A stretch of 37,810 nt of DNA from contig DGIP01000309.1 in assembly GCA_002386405.1 (NCBI GenBank), forward strand, positions 1 through 37,810, in the 5' to 3' direction. Made by a program: the position numbers and the translations under genes. Source of the DNA: Stenotrophomonas maltophilia. GTDB lineage: Bacteria; Pseudomonadota; Gammaproteobacteria; Xanthomonadales; Xanthomonadaceae. The first letter of the stretch is position 1. Every line of letters starts with the position of its first letter. The notes under the pieces are model-generated. The model did no database searches. It was not told the origin of the DNA and worked only from the letters and a program-made list of their open reading frames with translations. Below, piece after piece: positions 8,840 through 18,618 of this stretch.

Positions 8840-10810
8840 CTAGCCAACCCCGACCACCCGTTCAATCCATGCAAGGCGACGTGCATCGGCGGTGTCCCTG
8901 CGCAGCGCTGCCAGCCCGTCGGCCCGGCCAAAGGCATGCAGCAGCAGTGGTCCAAGGTCGACCAGGGGCGATTTCGCCTGCCCCATCTCGTGCAGCAGGG
9001 CGAACGAACGCCCCTCGAACTCGCTGAGCAGCTCGGAACCGTAGCGCGCCGCGTGGCTGATACCCGACAGGTACAGGGCCTTGAACACTTCCTGCTCCGG
9101 CCACTGCAGTGCCATCCGCAGCGGCCATTCGATCAGGTTGCGCTCGCCCCACAGATCCTGCTTCCGCGTGACCTCGTTGGCGACCAGGGACAGCGTCAGT
9201 GACTGCGCCAGCGCGCCCAGATACGGCTGCATCTGTTCCGCCGTGGGCCGCGTGTAGATCGCATCGTGCGGCGCGCCCTGTACGCCGCCCAGGCGCGCAA
9301 GCACCCTGCCTTCAAGCTCCAGTATCGCGGCCTCCAACCCTGCCCTGTCCGACGACACCGCTTCGCGCCCGATCAATGCCACGCGGGCGGTATCCCAGAT
9401 GCCAAGCTCGACGGTCCAGAGGTTGCCTGCCTCACCAATGGAACCGAGCACCAGAAGATCCGTACTGGACGCGAAGCCCGCCACGGTTTCGCGTTCGCCG
9501 GCCTCGTCCTGCGCACCGAACAGCACCGGCCCGCCACCCCGGACCACTGCGACCAGGGAGTGGGCGTGCAGGGATGTCCATTCGTAGGCGCTTTCCGCCA
9601 GGTACAGCGGAATGGCGCGACTCAGGCGTCCCAGTTCGTCTTCCCGTTGTTGTTCCGCGCGCTCTTCGCCGCTCACGACCTTGCCCAGCATCAGGAACGT
9701 CACCTTGCGCGCACCTTCAGGCTTGTTCGCAAACAGCCACTGCGGCTCGCGCAGGCCGTAACGCCAGATCGGAAGTTCGAACGGCATGTGCGCGATCTGC
9801 AATTCTTCCGTGTCGATCGGCCGCGATGATGCACCCGCTTGCCGCCGCGCCTCGTACTGGCTGGCCATTGCATCCAGATGCTGCTTGAACGGCGGAATGT
9901 TGAGCGCGTACAGGCGATGCAGCAGCGCTTCGCCCTCGTCCAGGCGATCAAGATGCAGATAGGCCTGGACCAGGTTCATCCCGACCTGCGGCCCATGCGT
10001 TTCCGGGTCGTAGGACGGACCGATGAGGTCCACCAGTTCGACGATCCTGCCGGCATTGCCGAGGTCGCCTGAAATGACCAGCAACACATCGGTGCTGTGC
10101 GCTGCCTGGGCGAGCACGCTGCGGAACTGGTCCAGCGCTGCCGGGACATCCTGCTTCGCAAGGCTTTCCCGCCCCAGATAGAGGCTGGCGCGCCAGCTGC
10201 CCGGCAGGGCCGCTGCCTGTTCCAGTGCTGCCCGGTAGGCGGGCTCACCGCCGCGCTCGCGCTGCCGTGCAAGCCACCAGCCCAGGCCGTTGTCCTGGTT
10301 CGGGTCCAGTTGCAGCGCCTTCCACAACGTTGCATCGGCCTGATGCTCGTCGCCACTACCGGCCTGCACCTTCGCGAGGTTGGTAAGGAGCGTTGCGGTC
10401 TCGCCGATCCTGCCGATTGCATCGCGCAGCACCTGCCCGGCCTGCGCGAAGCGTTCCTGCTGCATCAGCACGATCGCGCGGATGACGTGGGCTCGTTCAA
10501 CGATGGGGTCGATCTCCAGCATCCGCTGGGACGCAGGATCAACCTCGGCGGCGAACCCGTCGTCCAGTGCATTGAGGATGAGTTGGTAGAGCTCGTTGGG
10601 CTGGTCCCACATCGCCTTGATCTGGGGCAACAGCATGTTGTCGCGCCAGTCGGCCCGGGTGACCTGCAGTTCCCGGCCGTGGGCGTCGTACGCGGTGATG
10701 AGCTGGGCTGGCGCTGCCTCCGCCGGAGGCGCTGCAGCCTGGGAGACGGCCAGCGGCGGTCTGGCGCTGGCGGGCTTGCCGGTCAGGCTCTGCATCAAAC
10801 GCTTGAACAT
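8840..10810 (-). CDS. Large TPR-containing hypothetical protein
   Basis: A 656-aa cytosolic protein. The start is set at 10810 (MFKRLMQSL), which has a very strong GGAGGAAC ribosome site; a frame to 10882 is upstream extension. After a Pro/Ala-rich linker (about 18-40), residues 55-310 form tetratricopeptide-like helical repeats (for example AGQVLRDAIGRIGETATLLTN and ADATLWKALQLDPNQDNG in the typical TPR spacing). The C-terminal half (about 330-650) is a mixed alpha/beta region I do not recognise. Similar TPR proteins occur near contact-dependent and type VI clusters, but no such genes are seen here. Confidence 0.78.
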   Translation of the reverse strand: MFKRLMQSLTGKPASARPPLAVSQAAAPPAEAAPAQLITAYDAHGRELQVTRADWRDNMLLPQIKAMWDQPNELYQLILNALDDGFAAEVDPASQRMLEIDPIVERAHVIRAIVLMQQERFAQAGQVLRDAIGRIGETATLLTNLAKVQAGSGDEHQADATLWKALQLDPNQDNGLGWWLARQRERGGEPAYRAALEQAAALPGSWRASLYLGRESLAKQDVPAALDQFRSVLAQAAHSTDVLLVISGDLGNAGRIVELVDLIGPSYDPETHGPQVGMNLVQAYLHLDRLDEGEALLHRLYALNIPPFKQHLDAMASQYEARRQAGASSRPIDTEELQIAHMPFELPIWRYGLREPQWLFANKPEGARKVTFLMLGKVVSGEERAEQQREDELGRLSRAIPLYLAESAYEWTSLHAHSLVAVVRGGGPVLFGAQDEAGERETVAGFASSTDLLVLGSIGEAGNLWTVELGIWDTARVALIGREAVSSDRAGLEAAILELEGRVLARLGGVQGAPHDAIYTRPTAEQMQPYLGALAQSLTLSLVANEVTRKQDLWGERNLIEWPLRMALQWPEQEVFKALYLSGISHAARYGSELLSEFEGRSFALLHEMGQAKSPLVDLGPLLLHAFGRADGLAALRRDTADARRLAWIERVVGVG

Positions 10811-10885
10811 CGTTCCTCCATGGGCTGGGCGCAGGCCATTCTGCACCAATCCAGCAATGGCAGAACTGTCAAGGCACGACACCTG

Positions 10886-11815
10886 TCAAAGCGTGCGCTC
10901 CCACACCTGGCTCACCTGGTCCTTGCCGAAGCTGTGGTACTGTTGCTCTTCAACAAGAGTAAAGCCCGCGTTCCCGTACAACCGCACCGCATCCACAAGT
11001 TCCTTGTTCGTCCACAGCACCATGCGCGCGTAACCGGCGGAACGTGCGAACCGCAGGGCTTCCTCGACAAGCCGGCGACCGATCCCCATTCCGCGCGTAC
11101 CCGCATCCACGTACAGCATGCGCAGCTTGGCGGTGCTGGCATCCTGGCGCACGACGAAGACCGAACCCACGATCGCCCCATCCTTCTCGGCAATCCAGCA
11201 CTTGTCCGATGCGGGATCGTATCCGCGCAGGTAGCTGGACACGATCTCCGCCAGCAACGCCTCGAACTCGCTGTTCCAGCCGTACTCGTTGGCATAGAGC
11301 TGCGCCTGCTTGTGCACCACCCAACCCATGTCGCCCGCACGTGGTTCGCGCAGCAGGTAATCCCGCGACGGCTCGCCCAGCAACTGGTCGATCCTGTCCA
11401 TGGCATCGAGCAGGCTCAGCTGCTGGCCTTCAGAGAGCGGCTGCAGCAGGGCGATGACCTCGTTGCGGGATGCCTCTTCATACGGCCGGAACGACGCCTT
11501 CCCCTTGGCGCTCAGCGTCAGCGTGCTGGAGCGGGCATCGGATTGGCTGCGCTGCTTATCGACCAGCCCCATGCGCTGCAGCCGCGCCACCACACGGCTC
11601 AGGTAACCGGCATCGAGGCCCAGCTCGCGGCACAGGGTAGACGCCTGCGCCGCGTCGCGCGCAGAAAGTTCATACAGCACCCGAAGCTCGGTCAGGGAGA
11701 ACTCTCCGCCCAGCATCCGCTCCTGCAGCACTCCGATCCTGCGGGTGTAGAGGCGGTTGAAGTGACGAACCTTATCGGCTCTGGCGAGCAGGTCTGGGGA
11801 GCTGGAGGAGTTCAC
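10886..11815 (-). CDS. MarR-type regulator fused to GNAT acetyltransferase
   Basis: A 309-aa fusion. Residues 1-150 are a MarR winged helix (SLTELRVLYELSARDA, then LGLDAGYLSRVVARLQRMG and the DARSSTLTLSAKG wing). Residues 160-309 are a GNAT domain with the acetyl-CoA motif RGMGIG at 241-246, preceded by the LYVDAGTRG strand and followed by the YGNAGFT tail helix. Such bifunctional MarR/GNAT proteins are known, and the acetylation target is not. The start codon is GTG. It is divergent from the GAF histidine kinase, with a 122-base shared promoter region. Confidence 0.9.
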   Translation of the reverse strand: MNSSSSPDLLARADKVRHFNRLYTRRIGVLQERMLGGEFSLTELRVLYELSARDAAQASTLCRELGLDAGYLSRVVARLQRMGLVDKQRSQSDARSSTLTLSAKGKASFRPYEEASRNEVIALLQPLSEGQQLSLLDAMDRIDQLLGEPSRDYLLREPRAGDMGWVVHKQAQLYANEYGWNSEFEALLAEIVSSYLRGYDPASDKCWIAEKDGAIVGSVFVVRQDASTAKLRMLYVDAGTRGMGIGRRLVEEALRFARSAGYARMVLWTNKELVDAVRLYGNAGFTLVEEQQYHSFGKDQVSQVWERTL

Positions 11816-11937
11816 GCGGGTATCCCGATAGTTGCCTGACGCACATTATTACTTGCCTTTGGCAACCAATCAAACCAGAGAGGGCTCGCCACTAAAAAAT
11901 GCGCAGCAATTCACATTTCATGTGACCATTCCGGCCG

Positions 11938-13149
11938 ATGACCAGCCCTGCCCCCCTCCCGCCGCTCACCGATCCCGCCCTGCTCCGCGACATCGCCGAG
12001 ATCGGCCGCATTGCGGCCGTGCCGCGCATCCTTGAGACGGTCGCCCACATCACCGGCTGCCGGTTCACGGCCATTGCCCGGGTGACCGATACCACGTGGA
12101 CGGCCTGCGCCACCCACGACACCCTGGGGTTCGGCCTGGTGCCGGGCGGCCAGCTGGTGCTGGAGACCACCATCTGCGATGAGATCCGGCAGTCGCCCAA
12201 GGCGGTGGTGTTCGCCCATGCCAGCCTGCACCCGGTGTACTCCAAGCACCACACCCCGCGCATCTATGGGCTGGAGAGCTACGCCTCGGTACCGATCTTC
12301 CGGCCGGATGGCAGCTTCTTCGGCACCCTGTGCGCCATCGATTCGGCGCCGGCCACGTTCGATGAACTGCATGTCCAGCGCTCCATGGAACTGCTGGCCG
12401 AGCTGGTTGGCAATTACCTCGATACCGAAGAGCGCCTCGAACAGGCGGCAGTGGCGCTTACCGATGCGCAGCAGGTGGCTGAGCTGCGTGACCAGTTCAT
12501 TGCGGTGCTGGGCCACGACCTTCGCAATCCCCTGCAATCGATCAGCTTCGTGACCGAAGCGCTCGAAGCTGCGCCGCATACGGATCACCAGCAGCGCATG
12601 TTCGACCACATCACCTCCAGCGTGAATCGCATGGAGGGGTTGGTGCGCGATGTGCTCGACTTCGCGCGTGGCCGGCTGGGCGGCGGCATTCCGGTGGCAT
12701 TGCGCAGCGCCGACCGCCTGGCGGACGACCTGCAACAGGTGGTGGATGAAGTGGCGAACGCTACCGGGCGTTCGGATATCGCGGTGCGGATGCAGATCAA
12801 TGGCGCGGTGGTGTGCGATTCCAACCGCCTGGGGCAGTTGCTTGCCAACCTGCTGACCAATGCCGTGCAGCATGGCGACGCTGCTGCGCCGATCACGCTG
12901 GATGCGGTGACCGGTCCAGAAGGATTGGTGCTGACCGTGCGCAACGGCGGGCATATTCCGGCCGAACGGCTGGCGACCATTTTCAGGCCGTTCTCGCGCG
13001 AGCAGGCGGAATTGCCTCGCCCCGGCCTGGGCCTGGGGCTTTACATCGCCGCGGAGATTGCGCGGTCACATGGGGGCACGCTGGTGGTGGCCTCGGAAGA
13101 GGCCACCGGGACAGCGTTTACGTTCCGGATGCCGGGTGGCAGCGCCTGA
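11938..13149 (+). CDS. GAF-domain sensor histidine kinase
   Basis: A 403-aa soluble kinase. A GAF sensor domain covers about 20-165 (FRPDGSFFGTLCAIDS block). The HisKA helix follows with phospho-acceptor H193 (FIAVLGHDLRNPLQ). The ATPase domain has the N box (LLANLLTNAVQHG, N304/N308), the G1-type DAVTGPEG/RNGGHIP region and a GLGLGLYIA G2 box at 363-371. No membrane segment and no response regulator nearby, so its partner is unknown. GAF domains without membrane anchors bind small molecules such as nucleotides or heme, or sense light or redox; the ligand cannot be read here. No clear ribosome site precedes the ATG. Confidence 0.93.
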   Translation: MTSPAPLPPLTDPALLRDIAEIGRIAAVPRILETVAHITGCRFTAIARVTDTTWTACATHDTLGFGLVPGGQLVLETTICDEIRQSPKAVVFAHASLHPVYSKHHTPRIYGLESYASVPIFRPDGSFFGTLCAIDSAPATFDELHVQRSMELLAELVGNYLDTEERLEQAAVALTDAQQVAELRDQFIAVLGHDLRNPLQSISFVTEALEAAPHTDHQQRMFDHITSSVNRMEGLVRDVLDFARGRLGGGIPVALRSADRLADDLQQVVDEVANATGRSDIAVRMQINGAVVCDSNRLGQLLANLLTNAVQHGDAAAPITLDAVTGPEGLVLTVRNGGHIPAERLATIFRPFSREQAELPRPGLGLGLYIAAEIARSHGGTLVVASEEATGTAFTFRMPGGSA

Positions 13150-14130
13150 TCAGGACGTGATGAAGGCCAGCAGGTCCGGATTGATCACGTCGGCGTGGGT
13201 GGTCAGCATGCCGTGCGGGTAGCCCTTGTAGACCTTCAGGGTGCCGTTCTTGACCAGCTTCACCGAGAGCAGCGCCGCATCTGCGATCGGCACCACCTGG
13301 TCGTCGTCGCCGTGCATGACCAGCGTCGGCACGGTGATCGCCTTCAGGTCTTCGGTCTGGTCGGTTTCGGAGAAGGCCTTGATGCCCTCGTAGTGGGCCT
13401 TGGCGCTGCCCATCATGCCCTGGCGCCACCAGTTCTGGATCACGCCCTGGGAGATGGTCGCGCCGGGGCGGTTGAAGCCGTAGAACGGGCCGGTCGGGAA
13501 ATCCACGAACAGCTGCGCACGGTTGGCCGCAACACCCGCACGGATGCCATCGAATACTTCGATGGGCAGGCCACCCGGATTCGAGGCGGTCTTGAGCATC
13601 AGCGGCGGCACCGCGCTGACCAGCACCGCCTTGGCCACACGCCCCTGCGGCTGGCCATGCCTGGCCACGTAGCGCGCCACTTCGCCGCCACCGGTGGAAT
13701 GGCCGATATGCACGGCATTGCGCAGGTCCAGGTGCTCGAACACGGCCGATGCATCGGCTGCGTAATGGTCCATGTCATGCCCGTCGCTGACCTGTGCCGA
13801 GCGGCCGTGGCCGCGGCGGTCATGCGCGATGACGCGGTAGCCCTTCTGCAGGAAGTACAGCATCTGGGTGTCCCAGTCGTCCGACGACAGCGGCCAACCG
13901 TGGTGGAAGACGATGGGCTGCGCGTCGCGCGGGCCCCAGTCCTTGTAGAAGATGCGGACGCCGTCTTTGGTGGTGACAAAGTTCTCGGACATGAAAGTGT
14001 TCTCCGGAGCGGGGGAAGGGGTGCGTGCCATGGCAAAGCCCGGCAACGCCATGACGGCCAGCGCCGAGGCACCGGCCTGGAGCGCCTGGCGGCGGGTGAG
14101 CATCAGCGTATCCAACACGTTGGGGGGCAT
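13150..14130 (-). CDS. Exported alpha/beta hydrolase (non-heme haloperoxidase-like)
   Basis: A 326-aa alpha/beta hydrolase with a twin-arginine-like leader ([10 protein letters not shown], hydrophobic stretch, FAMA cleavage region). Mature part: oxyanion region FHHGWP (75-80), nucleophile elbow GHSTGGG with Ser145, acid within GDDDQVVP (Asp 275-277) and catalytic His306 (YPHGM). The whole matches cofactor-free chloroperoxidase/esterase-type hydrolases, which are commonly annotated as haloperoxidases though most act as esterases or perhydrolases. Its stop abuts that of the convergent kinase in a TGATCA palindrome. Confidence 0.9.
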   Translation of the reverse strand: MPPNVLDTLMLTRRQALQAGASALAVMALPGFAMARTPSPAPENTFMSENFVTTKDGVRIFYKDWGPRDAQPIVFHHGWPLSSDDWDTQMLYFLQKGYRVIAHDRRGHGRSAQVSDGHDMDHYAADASAVFEHLDLRNAVHIGHSTGGGEVARYVARHGQPQGRVAKAVLVSAVPPLMLKTASNPGGLPIEVFDGIRAGVAANRAQLFVDFPTGPFYGFNRPGATISQGVIQNWWRQGMMGSAKAHYEGIKAFSETDQTEDLKAITVPTLVMHGDDDQVVPIADAALLSVKLVKNGTLKVYKGYPHGMLTTHADVINPDLLAFITS

Positions 14131-14223
14131 CGGTGAATCCTGCGCATGGGCGGCACCTCACATGGGGCCAGAAACCGGCAGGTTCATGCTTGTACGCCGT
14201 TGCTCTTCATGCCGATGCCCGGA

Positions 14224-17154
14224 TCAGCGGCGCCGGGGCTCCCACGCAAAAGACGCCGGCACCTGCAGGTCGATCTCCGTGCCGCGCCCGGAGCGCCCGG
14301 ACAGGATCGTCAACGTGCCACCGGCGCGCGCAGCCCGCTCGCGCATGCCTTCCAGGCCCCAATGCCCGGACATGGCCTCCGCGCCTTGGGGCATTCCAAT
14401 CCCGTCGTCGCTGATGCGCAGACGGAAACCGTGGCGCCCATAGCTGACCAGGATCTGCACCTGCGCGGCGCGTGAATGGCGGAACGCATTGAGCAGGGCT
14501 TCGCGGCCGATCATGTACGCCTCTTCGGCCGCGCAGGTCTGCATGGCACGCGGCGTACCTTCCACCACCAGGCGCACGGCCGGGGTCTCAAGCCCATGCG
14601 CCTCCTCCGCCACGCCCATCAGCGCAGCACCAAGATCGCGCGTGCGTTCCACATCGCCACGCAGGCCGCGCACCCGCTCGCGGCCATCGGCCGCTACCTG
14701 CTCGGCCATGGTCATGGCCGCTTCCAGCTCGGCGCGGACCGGATCGCTGGGGGACAGCTTGCGGCTGGAGGCATGCAACCGAAGGATCAGTCCCTGCGTG
14801 CTCTGCAGCAGGGTGTCGTGCAGCTCGCGTGCGATCCGCTCGCGCTCGCGGTGACGCTCATCCAGCCGTGTACGGATGCGTGCGGCCAGCTGCCGCAGCC
14901 GGCCCAGGTACAGCAGCCACAGCAGTGCCGCACCCGCGATCACGCACAGCACGCGGAACCAGGCGGTTTCCCAGTAGTGCGGTGCAACGTTGACCACCAG
15001 GCTGGCGCCCTGCTCGTTCCAGACCCCATCGTTGTTGCTGGCCGCCACCCGGAACACGTACTGCCCCGAGGCAGGCGCGTTGTAGAACGCCGAGCGCCCG
15101 GTCGAGGCCTCGAACCACTGCGGATCGAAGCCTTCCAGCTGATAGCGGAAACGCACCCGCTCGGGAATCGACAGGCTCAGTGCCGTGAAGCGGATGCGCA
15201 GGTTCTTCGTACCGGCCGGCAGCTCCACGGCACCGCCATGGATCGGCATGTCCACACCGTCCACTGCCACTGACAGGATCTCCACCGGCGGTGCCACGCG
15301 GTTGCGCATGATCCGGGCGGGGTCGATCGAGACCAGTCCACTGGTGGTGGAAAACCACAGCCGCCCATCCTGCGTTCGCGCGGCCGTGGGCAACGGCCGG
15401 AACTGCGCCGCGATGCCAGGCAATGCATCCAGCGCATCGAAGCGCTCGTAGCGCGGGCTACCCTGCGCATTGAACAGCCCGGCGATGTCCCCGGCGCGCA
15501 CATGCACCACGCCACGCGCCCCGTTGAACCACAGGTCGCCAGCAGCATCGGCCACGATCCCGCTGATGCCACGCAGGTCTTCGCGCACTGCGGGCAGCAC
15601 ATTGTGCAGCTGGCCATCGTTCACGCGTGCCAGGCCGCGTTCGCCGCCCATCCACATGCCGTGCGCGTCCTCGAAGAACGCGGTGACGTTGCCCACGTCC
15701 AGCGGCTCACCCGACCACGGCGTGGAGAACACCCCGTGGTCGAGCACCGCCACCGCGTTGCGGGCAAAGCCCAGCCACAGTCGCCCGCTGGCATCGGCCT
15801 GCATCACCAGCGGCGAACCGCCCGTGGGCAGTCCGGGCCTGTCCTGGAAGTGCGCCCACTGCCCGTCCTTGAACCGGTACACCCCTGGCGTGTTCAAGGA
15901 CACCCAGAGCGCGCCGTCCGGGGTGGTCGCGATGGCCTGCACACCCGAGCGCGCCGCCACCGGAAGCCCGGATACCTTCGAGAACCGCTCCCCGTCCCGG
16001 CGCCACACCCCGTCTGGACCGGCCAGCCACGTGGTGCCGCCAGCATCGCGGTGCATGGCCGTGATCCCCGCCGGCAGTGCCAGCGTCTGGCGTGAGGCCA
16101 TGTCCACGCGCTGCAGCGGGTGGTTGCGGGTGCCCACCAGCAGCGCGTCGCCCTCCGCGGCCATGGCGAACTCCTGCGCGCCTTCCGGCATCGGCACCTG
16201 CACCAGGTTGGCGTGGCGGAAACGATCCAGCCCGCGGCTGCTGCCCACCCACACGTTGCCCTCGCGATCCTCCAGCAACGGCTGCACGTAATCGGAGCTG
16301 AGCCCGTCCACGCGACGGAAGGACTCCGCCTCCGCCTGGGTACGCTGCGGTGAGCGGCGAACCAGCCCGGTACCCAGCGTGGTCGCCCAGAGCACGCCAT
16401 CACGGTCGAACAGCAGCCCGGCCGATTCCACGGCGTCGCCCTGGCCGGACAGCGGGCGCACACCGCCGTCCGCTTCGGCCACCCAGATGGCACCGTCCGG
16501 CGCCTGTGCAATCTGGCTCACCCGGCCCACGCGGGCCGGCAACTGTTCGAATGCGCTGGCACCGCGTCGCAACACCACCATGCCGGCTTCGGTGGCGACC
16601 CACAGCGTGCCCTCGCGATCGGTGAACAACGTACGCGCCTGGCGTCCCGGGTAGCCCATGGCCTGCGTGGGCCGCGCCCAGCGCTGGCCCTGCAGGAAGA
16701 GCGGGCCGGTAAAGGTGGCGGCCCACAAGCGGCCCTGCCCGTCTTCGGCGAACCGGAACACGGTGCTGGTCGGCAACCCCGCCGCTGGCCCGTAGTGACG
16801 CACGCCGTTGCGCTCGACCCGGCTCACCCCGCCGTAGCGGAAGCCCACCCACAAGCCGCCATCGCGGGCGGCGTACAGGGTCGACACACTGGTCGCGGGA
16901 AACGCGTCATCGCCGGGCGGCACGAAGCGCGTGAAGCGCACGCCATCGAACCGGTACAGGCCAATTTCGGTGCCCAGCCAGAGATAGCCATCGGCCGTCT
17001 GCGCCAGCGCGGTCACCTGCCCCGGTGCGCCCTGGTTGACCGTCCACGCGGTGTGGTGGAACTGCCCCACCGCCCGCGCCGGGTCCAACGCCGCAGCATG
17101 GCCGCCCAGCAGAAGCAGGCACGCGCAGGCAAGGCCCCGGAATGTGATCGTCAT
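14224..17154 (-). CDS. Propeller/Y_Y_Y-domain sensor histidine kinase
   Basis: A 976-aa membrane sensor. Start set at 17154 (AGGGG ribosome site); the frame to 17187 is an upstream extension. Signal peptide 1-22. Then about 620 residues of two-component-regulator propeller repeats with recurring DGxLWLGT / GLYRF-type motifs, a Y_Y_Y domain (about 655-720), one transmembrane helix (about 732-751), and a HisKA_3 dimerisation helix with phospho-acceptor H779 (ARELHDTLLQ). The ATPase part has REALLNAFRHS and DDGIGM boxes. This is a periplasmic carbohydrate- or polysaccharide-sensing kinase type, usually paired with a NarL-type regulator, but none is next to it. The AraC regulator upstream may be co-regulated. 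Confidence 0.93.
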   Translation of the reverse strand: MTITFRGLACACLLLLGGHAAALDPARAVGQFHHTAWTVNQGAPGQVTALAQTADGYLWLGTEIGLYRFDGVRFTRFVPPGDDAFPATSVSTLYAARDGGLWVGFRYGGVSRVERNGVRHYGPAAGLPTSTVFRFAEDGQGRLWAATFTGPLFLQGQRWARPTQAMGYPGRQARTLFTDREGTLWVATEAGMVVLRRGASAFEQLPARVGRVSQIAQAPDGAIWVAEADGGVRPLSGQGDAVESAGLLFDRDGVLWATTLGTGLVRRSPQRTQAEAESFRRVDGLSSDYVQPLLEDREGNVWVGSSRGLDRFRHANLVQVPMPEGAQEFAMAAEGDALLVGTRNHPLQRVDMASRQTLALPAGITAMHRDAGGTTWLAGPDGVWRRDGERFSKVSGLPVAARSGVQAIATTPDGALWVSLNTPGVYRFKDGQWAHFQDRPGLPTGGSPLVMQADASGRLWLGFARNAVAVLDHGVFSTPWSGEPLDVGNVTAFFEDAHGMWMGGERGLARVNDGQLHNVLPAVREDLRGISGIVADAAGDLWFNGARGVVHVRAGDIAGLFNAQGSPRYERFDALDALPGIAAQFRPLPTAARTQDGRLWFSTTSGLVSIDPARIMRNRVAPPVEILSVAVDGVDMPIHGGAVELPAGTKNLRIRFTALSLSIPERVRFRYQLEGFDPQWFEASTGRSAFYNAPASGQYVFRVAASNNDGVWNEQGASLVVNVAPHYWETAWFRVLCVIAGAALLWLLYLGRLRQLAARIRTRLDERHRERERIARELHDTLLQSTQGLILRLHASSRKLSPSDPVRAELEAAMTMAEQVAADGRERVRGLRGDVERTRDLGAALMGVAEEAHGLETPAVRLVVEGTPRAMQTCAAEEAYMIGREALLNAFRHSRAAQVQILVSYGRHGFRLRISDDGIGMPQGAEAMSGHWGLEGMRERAARAGGTLTILSGRSGRGTEIDLQVPASFAWEPRRR

Positions 17155-17193
17155 GGTCAGCCCCTGCGCGTCGCGACCATCATACAAAAACGC

Positions 17194-17601
17194 TTACCCG
17201 CAAGGCGTTCCGTCGCATTGCTGGCATGCCGCCGGCGGCAGGGCGCGCACGTAGGCCGTAGGGGTGCAGCCCAGGGAGCGGCGGAACCAGCGCACGAAGT
17301 GGCTCTGGTCGTAGAAGCCCAGCGCGCTGGCCACCTGGCACACGCGCTGGCCCTCGGTACGCAGCAGGTGCCGGGCGCGCTCGATGCGCCGCATGCGCAG
17401 GTATTCCATCGGGCTCAGCCCGGTCTGCTCGCGGAAGGTGCGGGCAAAGTGGAACCGGCTCATGCACGCTGCACCGGCAATGGCGCTGAGCTGCAGGGGT
17501 TCGGACAGGTTGGCCTCGATGTAGTCGACCGCCCGCCCGACCGCGCGCGAAGGTGCGCCTGGCACGGGTTCCACGGCGGATGCCGGACGATGGGCATGCA
17601 T
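17194..17601 (-). CDS. Short AraC-family regulator (HTH domain only)
   Basis: 135 aa, consisting essentially of the AraC double helix-turn-helix (about 35-130). The blocks FARTFREQTGLSPMEYL and ALGFYDQSHFVRWFRRSLG are clear. There is no N-terminal sensor domain, so the start at 17601 gives a SoxS/Rob-length regulator whose activity would be set by its amount. The upstream frame to 17850 is read-through into the DoxX-like gene. A GAGG site precedes the start. A possible target is the adjacent propeller sensor kinase, 39 bases downstream on the same strand. Confidence 0.88.
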   Translation of the reverse strand: MHAHRPASAVEPVPGAPSRAVGRAVDYIEANLSEPLQLSAIAGAACMSRFHFARTFREQTGLSPMEYLRMRRIERARHLLRTEGQRVCQVASALGFYDQSHFVRWFRRSLGCTPTAYVRALPPAACQQCDGTPCG

Positions 17602-17683
17602 TGGCTCGGACCTCGCGAAATCTACCCGTGCATGCTGTTCCTGCAGCGCGCCCCGCCCAAGCCCCGATTGGCTGGCCGCGCGA

Positions 17684-18070
17684 CTACTCTTTCGGGTGAG
17701 TGTTCGTGTTGTCGTCGCGACCGCGCCGCGACGCAGGCAGCTCCAGCACCCGTCGACCGAACAGCACCGCGTCCACCGAATACGCGCCCGGGCCGAGCAA
17801 CAGCAGCGCCAGCAGCAGCCCCGCCAGCGGCCAGCCGTCCAGCGCGGCATCCAACCCGGCCAGCACCAGCGCCCCGCCTATCCCCACCGGCAGCAGCGCG
17901 CCGAACGCGATCAGGGCGGCAGCTACCCAGGCCAACCCGAGCAGGTCATCCGGGGGCAGCGCCCCGCGCAGGCCCCAGGGCCCTACCAGCATCGACGACA
18001 GCAACATGCGGAACAACAGCAGGCCCACGCCGGGCATGCGGTCGGGAAAGGTTGCGTACAACAGCTGCAC
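17684..18070 (-). CDS. DoxX-like membrane protein
   Basis: A 128-aa inner-membrane protein with four hydrophobic segments and a charged C-terminal tail. The opening residues (LLYATFPDRMPGVGLLLFRMLL) and the repeated small-residue helices resemble the DoxX/DoxD-like family, which carries redox or quinone-linked roles in other systems; the assignment is by overall pattern. The start is GTG at 18070 with a GGAGG site 8 bases upstream. It is the first gene of the leftward block before the AraC regulator. Confidence 0.65.
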   Translation of the reverse strand: MQLLYATFPDRMPGVGLLLFRMLLSSMLVGPWGLRGALPPDDLLGLAWVAAALIAFGALLPVGIGGALVLAGLDAALDGWPLAGLLLALLLLGPGAYSVDAVLFGRRVLELPASRRGRDDNTNTHPKE

Positions 18071-18247
18071 CGGGGCGCCTCCAGCGTCGATCTGGCTGCG
18101 GCCATTGGGGACCCATCGGCGCCGGCGCGCATGCCTCGAAAGAGTAATGCGCGCCTCCCCCGCCGGTTGTCTGACACTGATTCCGGGGATTGATCACATG
18201 GGCATTTGTTATCGTGGCCGCCGTCAGCCCTCATTTCCTGGACTTCC

Positions 18248-18610
18248 ATGCCCCGCAAGCCATCCGCATCCCTCTCCCCGCACGCCGTGCTGCGTGCAGC
18301 CACCAAGGAGGCGTATGAGCGCGTCACCCTGCTGCTGACCACCAGCTTCGGCGATTTCAGCCCGGAACAGCAGCGCAGGCTGCGTGCCCTGCTGGGCAGC
18401 GAGGGCGCGGCCAGCCCGACCAAGCGGGCCAAACCCGCCAAGGCCGAGCGGAAGGAACTGCCGCCGCGTTACTGGCTGCCGCATACCCAGGAAACCTGGT
18501 CCGGTCGCGGCCGCGTGCCGAACACCTTCCTTGCCTGGGAGGGCACCGTGGCCCATACCGAGTGGAAGAAGCACCACCCCGATGAGCGCTTCCCGGCCTA
18601 CCCGGGCTGA
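18248..18610 (+). CDS. H-NS-like nucleoid protein (short variant)
   Basis: A 120-aa basic protein. An N-terminal helical oligomerisation-like region (about 10-55) is followed by a Lys/Pro-rich linker (KRAKPAKAERKE) and a C-terminal H-NS DNA-binding motif: RYWLPHTQETWSGRGRVP contains the diagnostic TWSGRGR loop at about 88-94. The tail after this (to 120) is longer than in classic H-NS. Xenogeneic silencers of this kind bind AT-rich DNA. The next gene starts 8 bases after its stop, so the pair is probably co-transcribed. Confidence 0.75.
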   Translation: MPRKPSASLSPHAVLRAATKEAYERVTLLLTTSFGDFSPEQQRRLRALLGSEGAASPTKRAKPAKAERKELPPRYWLPHTQETWSGRGRVPNTFLAWEGTVAHTEWKKHHPDERFPAYPG

Positions 18611-18618
18611 ACGCGAAG

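Noticed and set aside
10097..11839. 580-codon plus-strand frame
   Set aside because: Shadow of the TPR and MarR-GNAT genes; no ribosome site and atypical composition.
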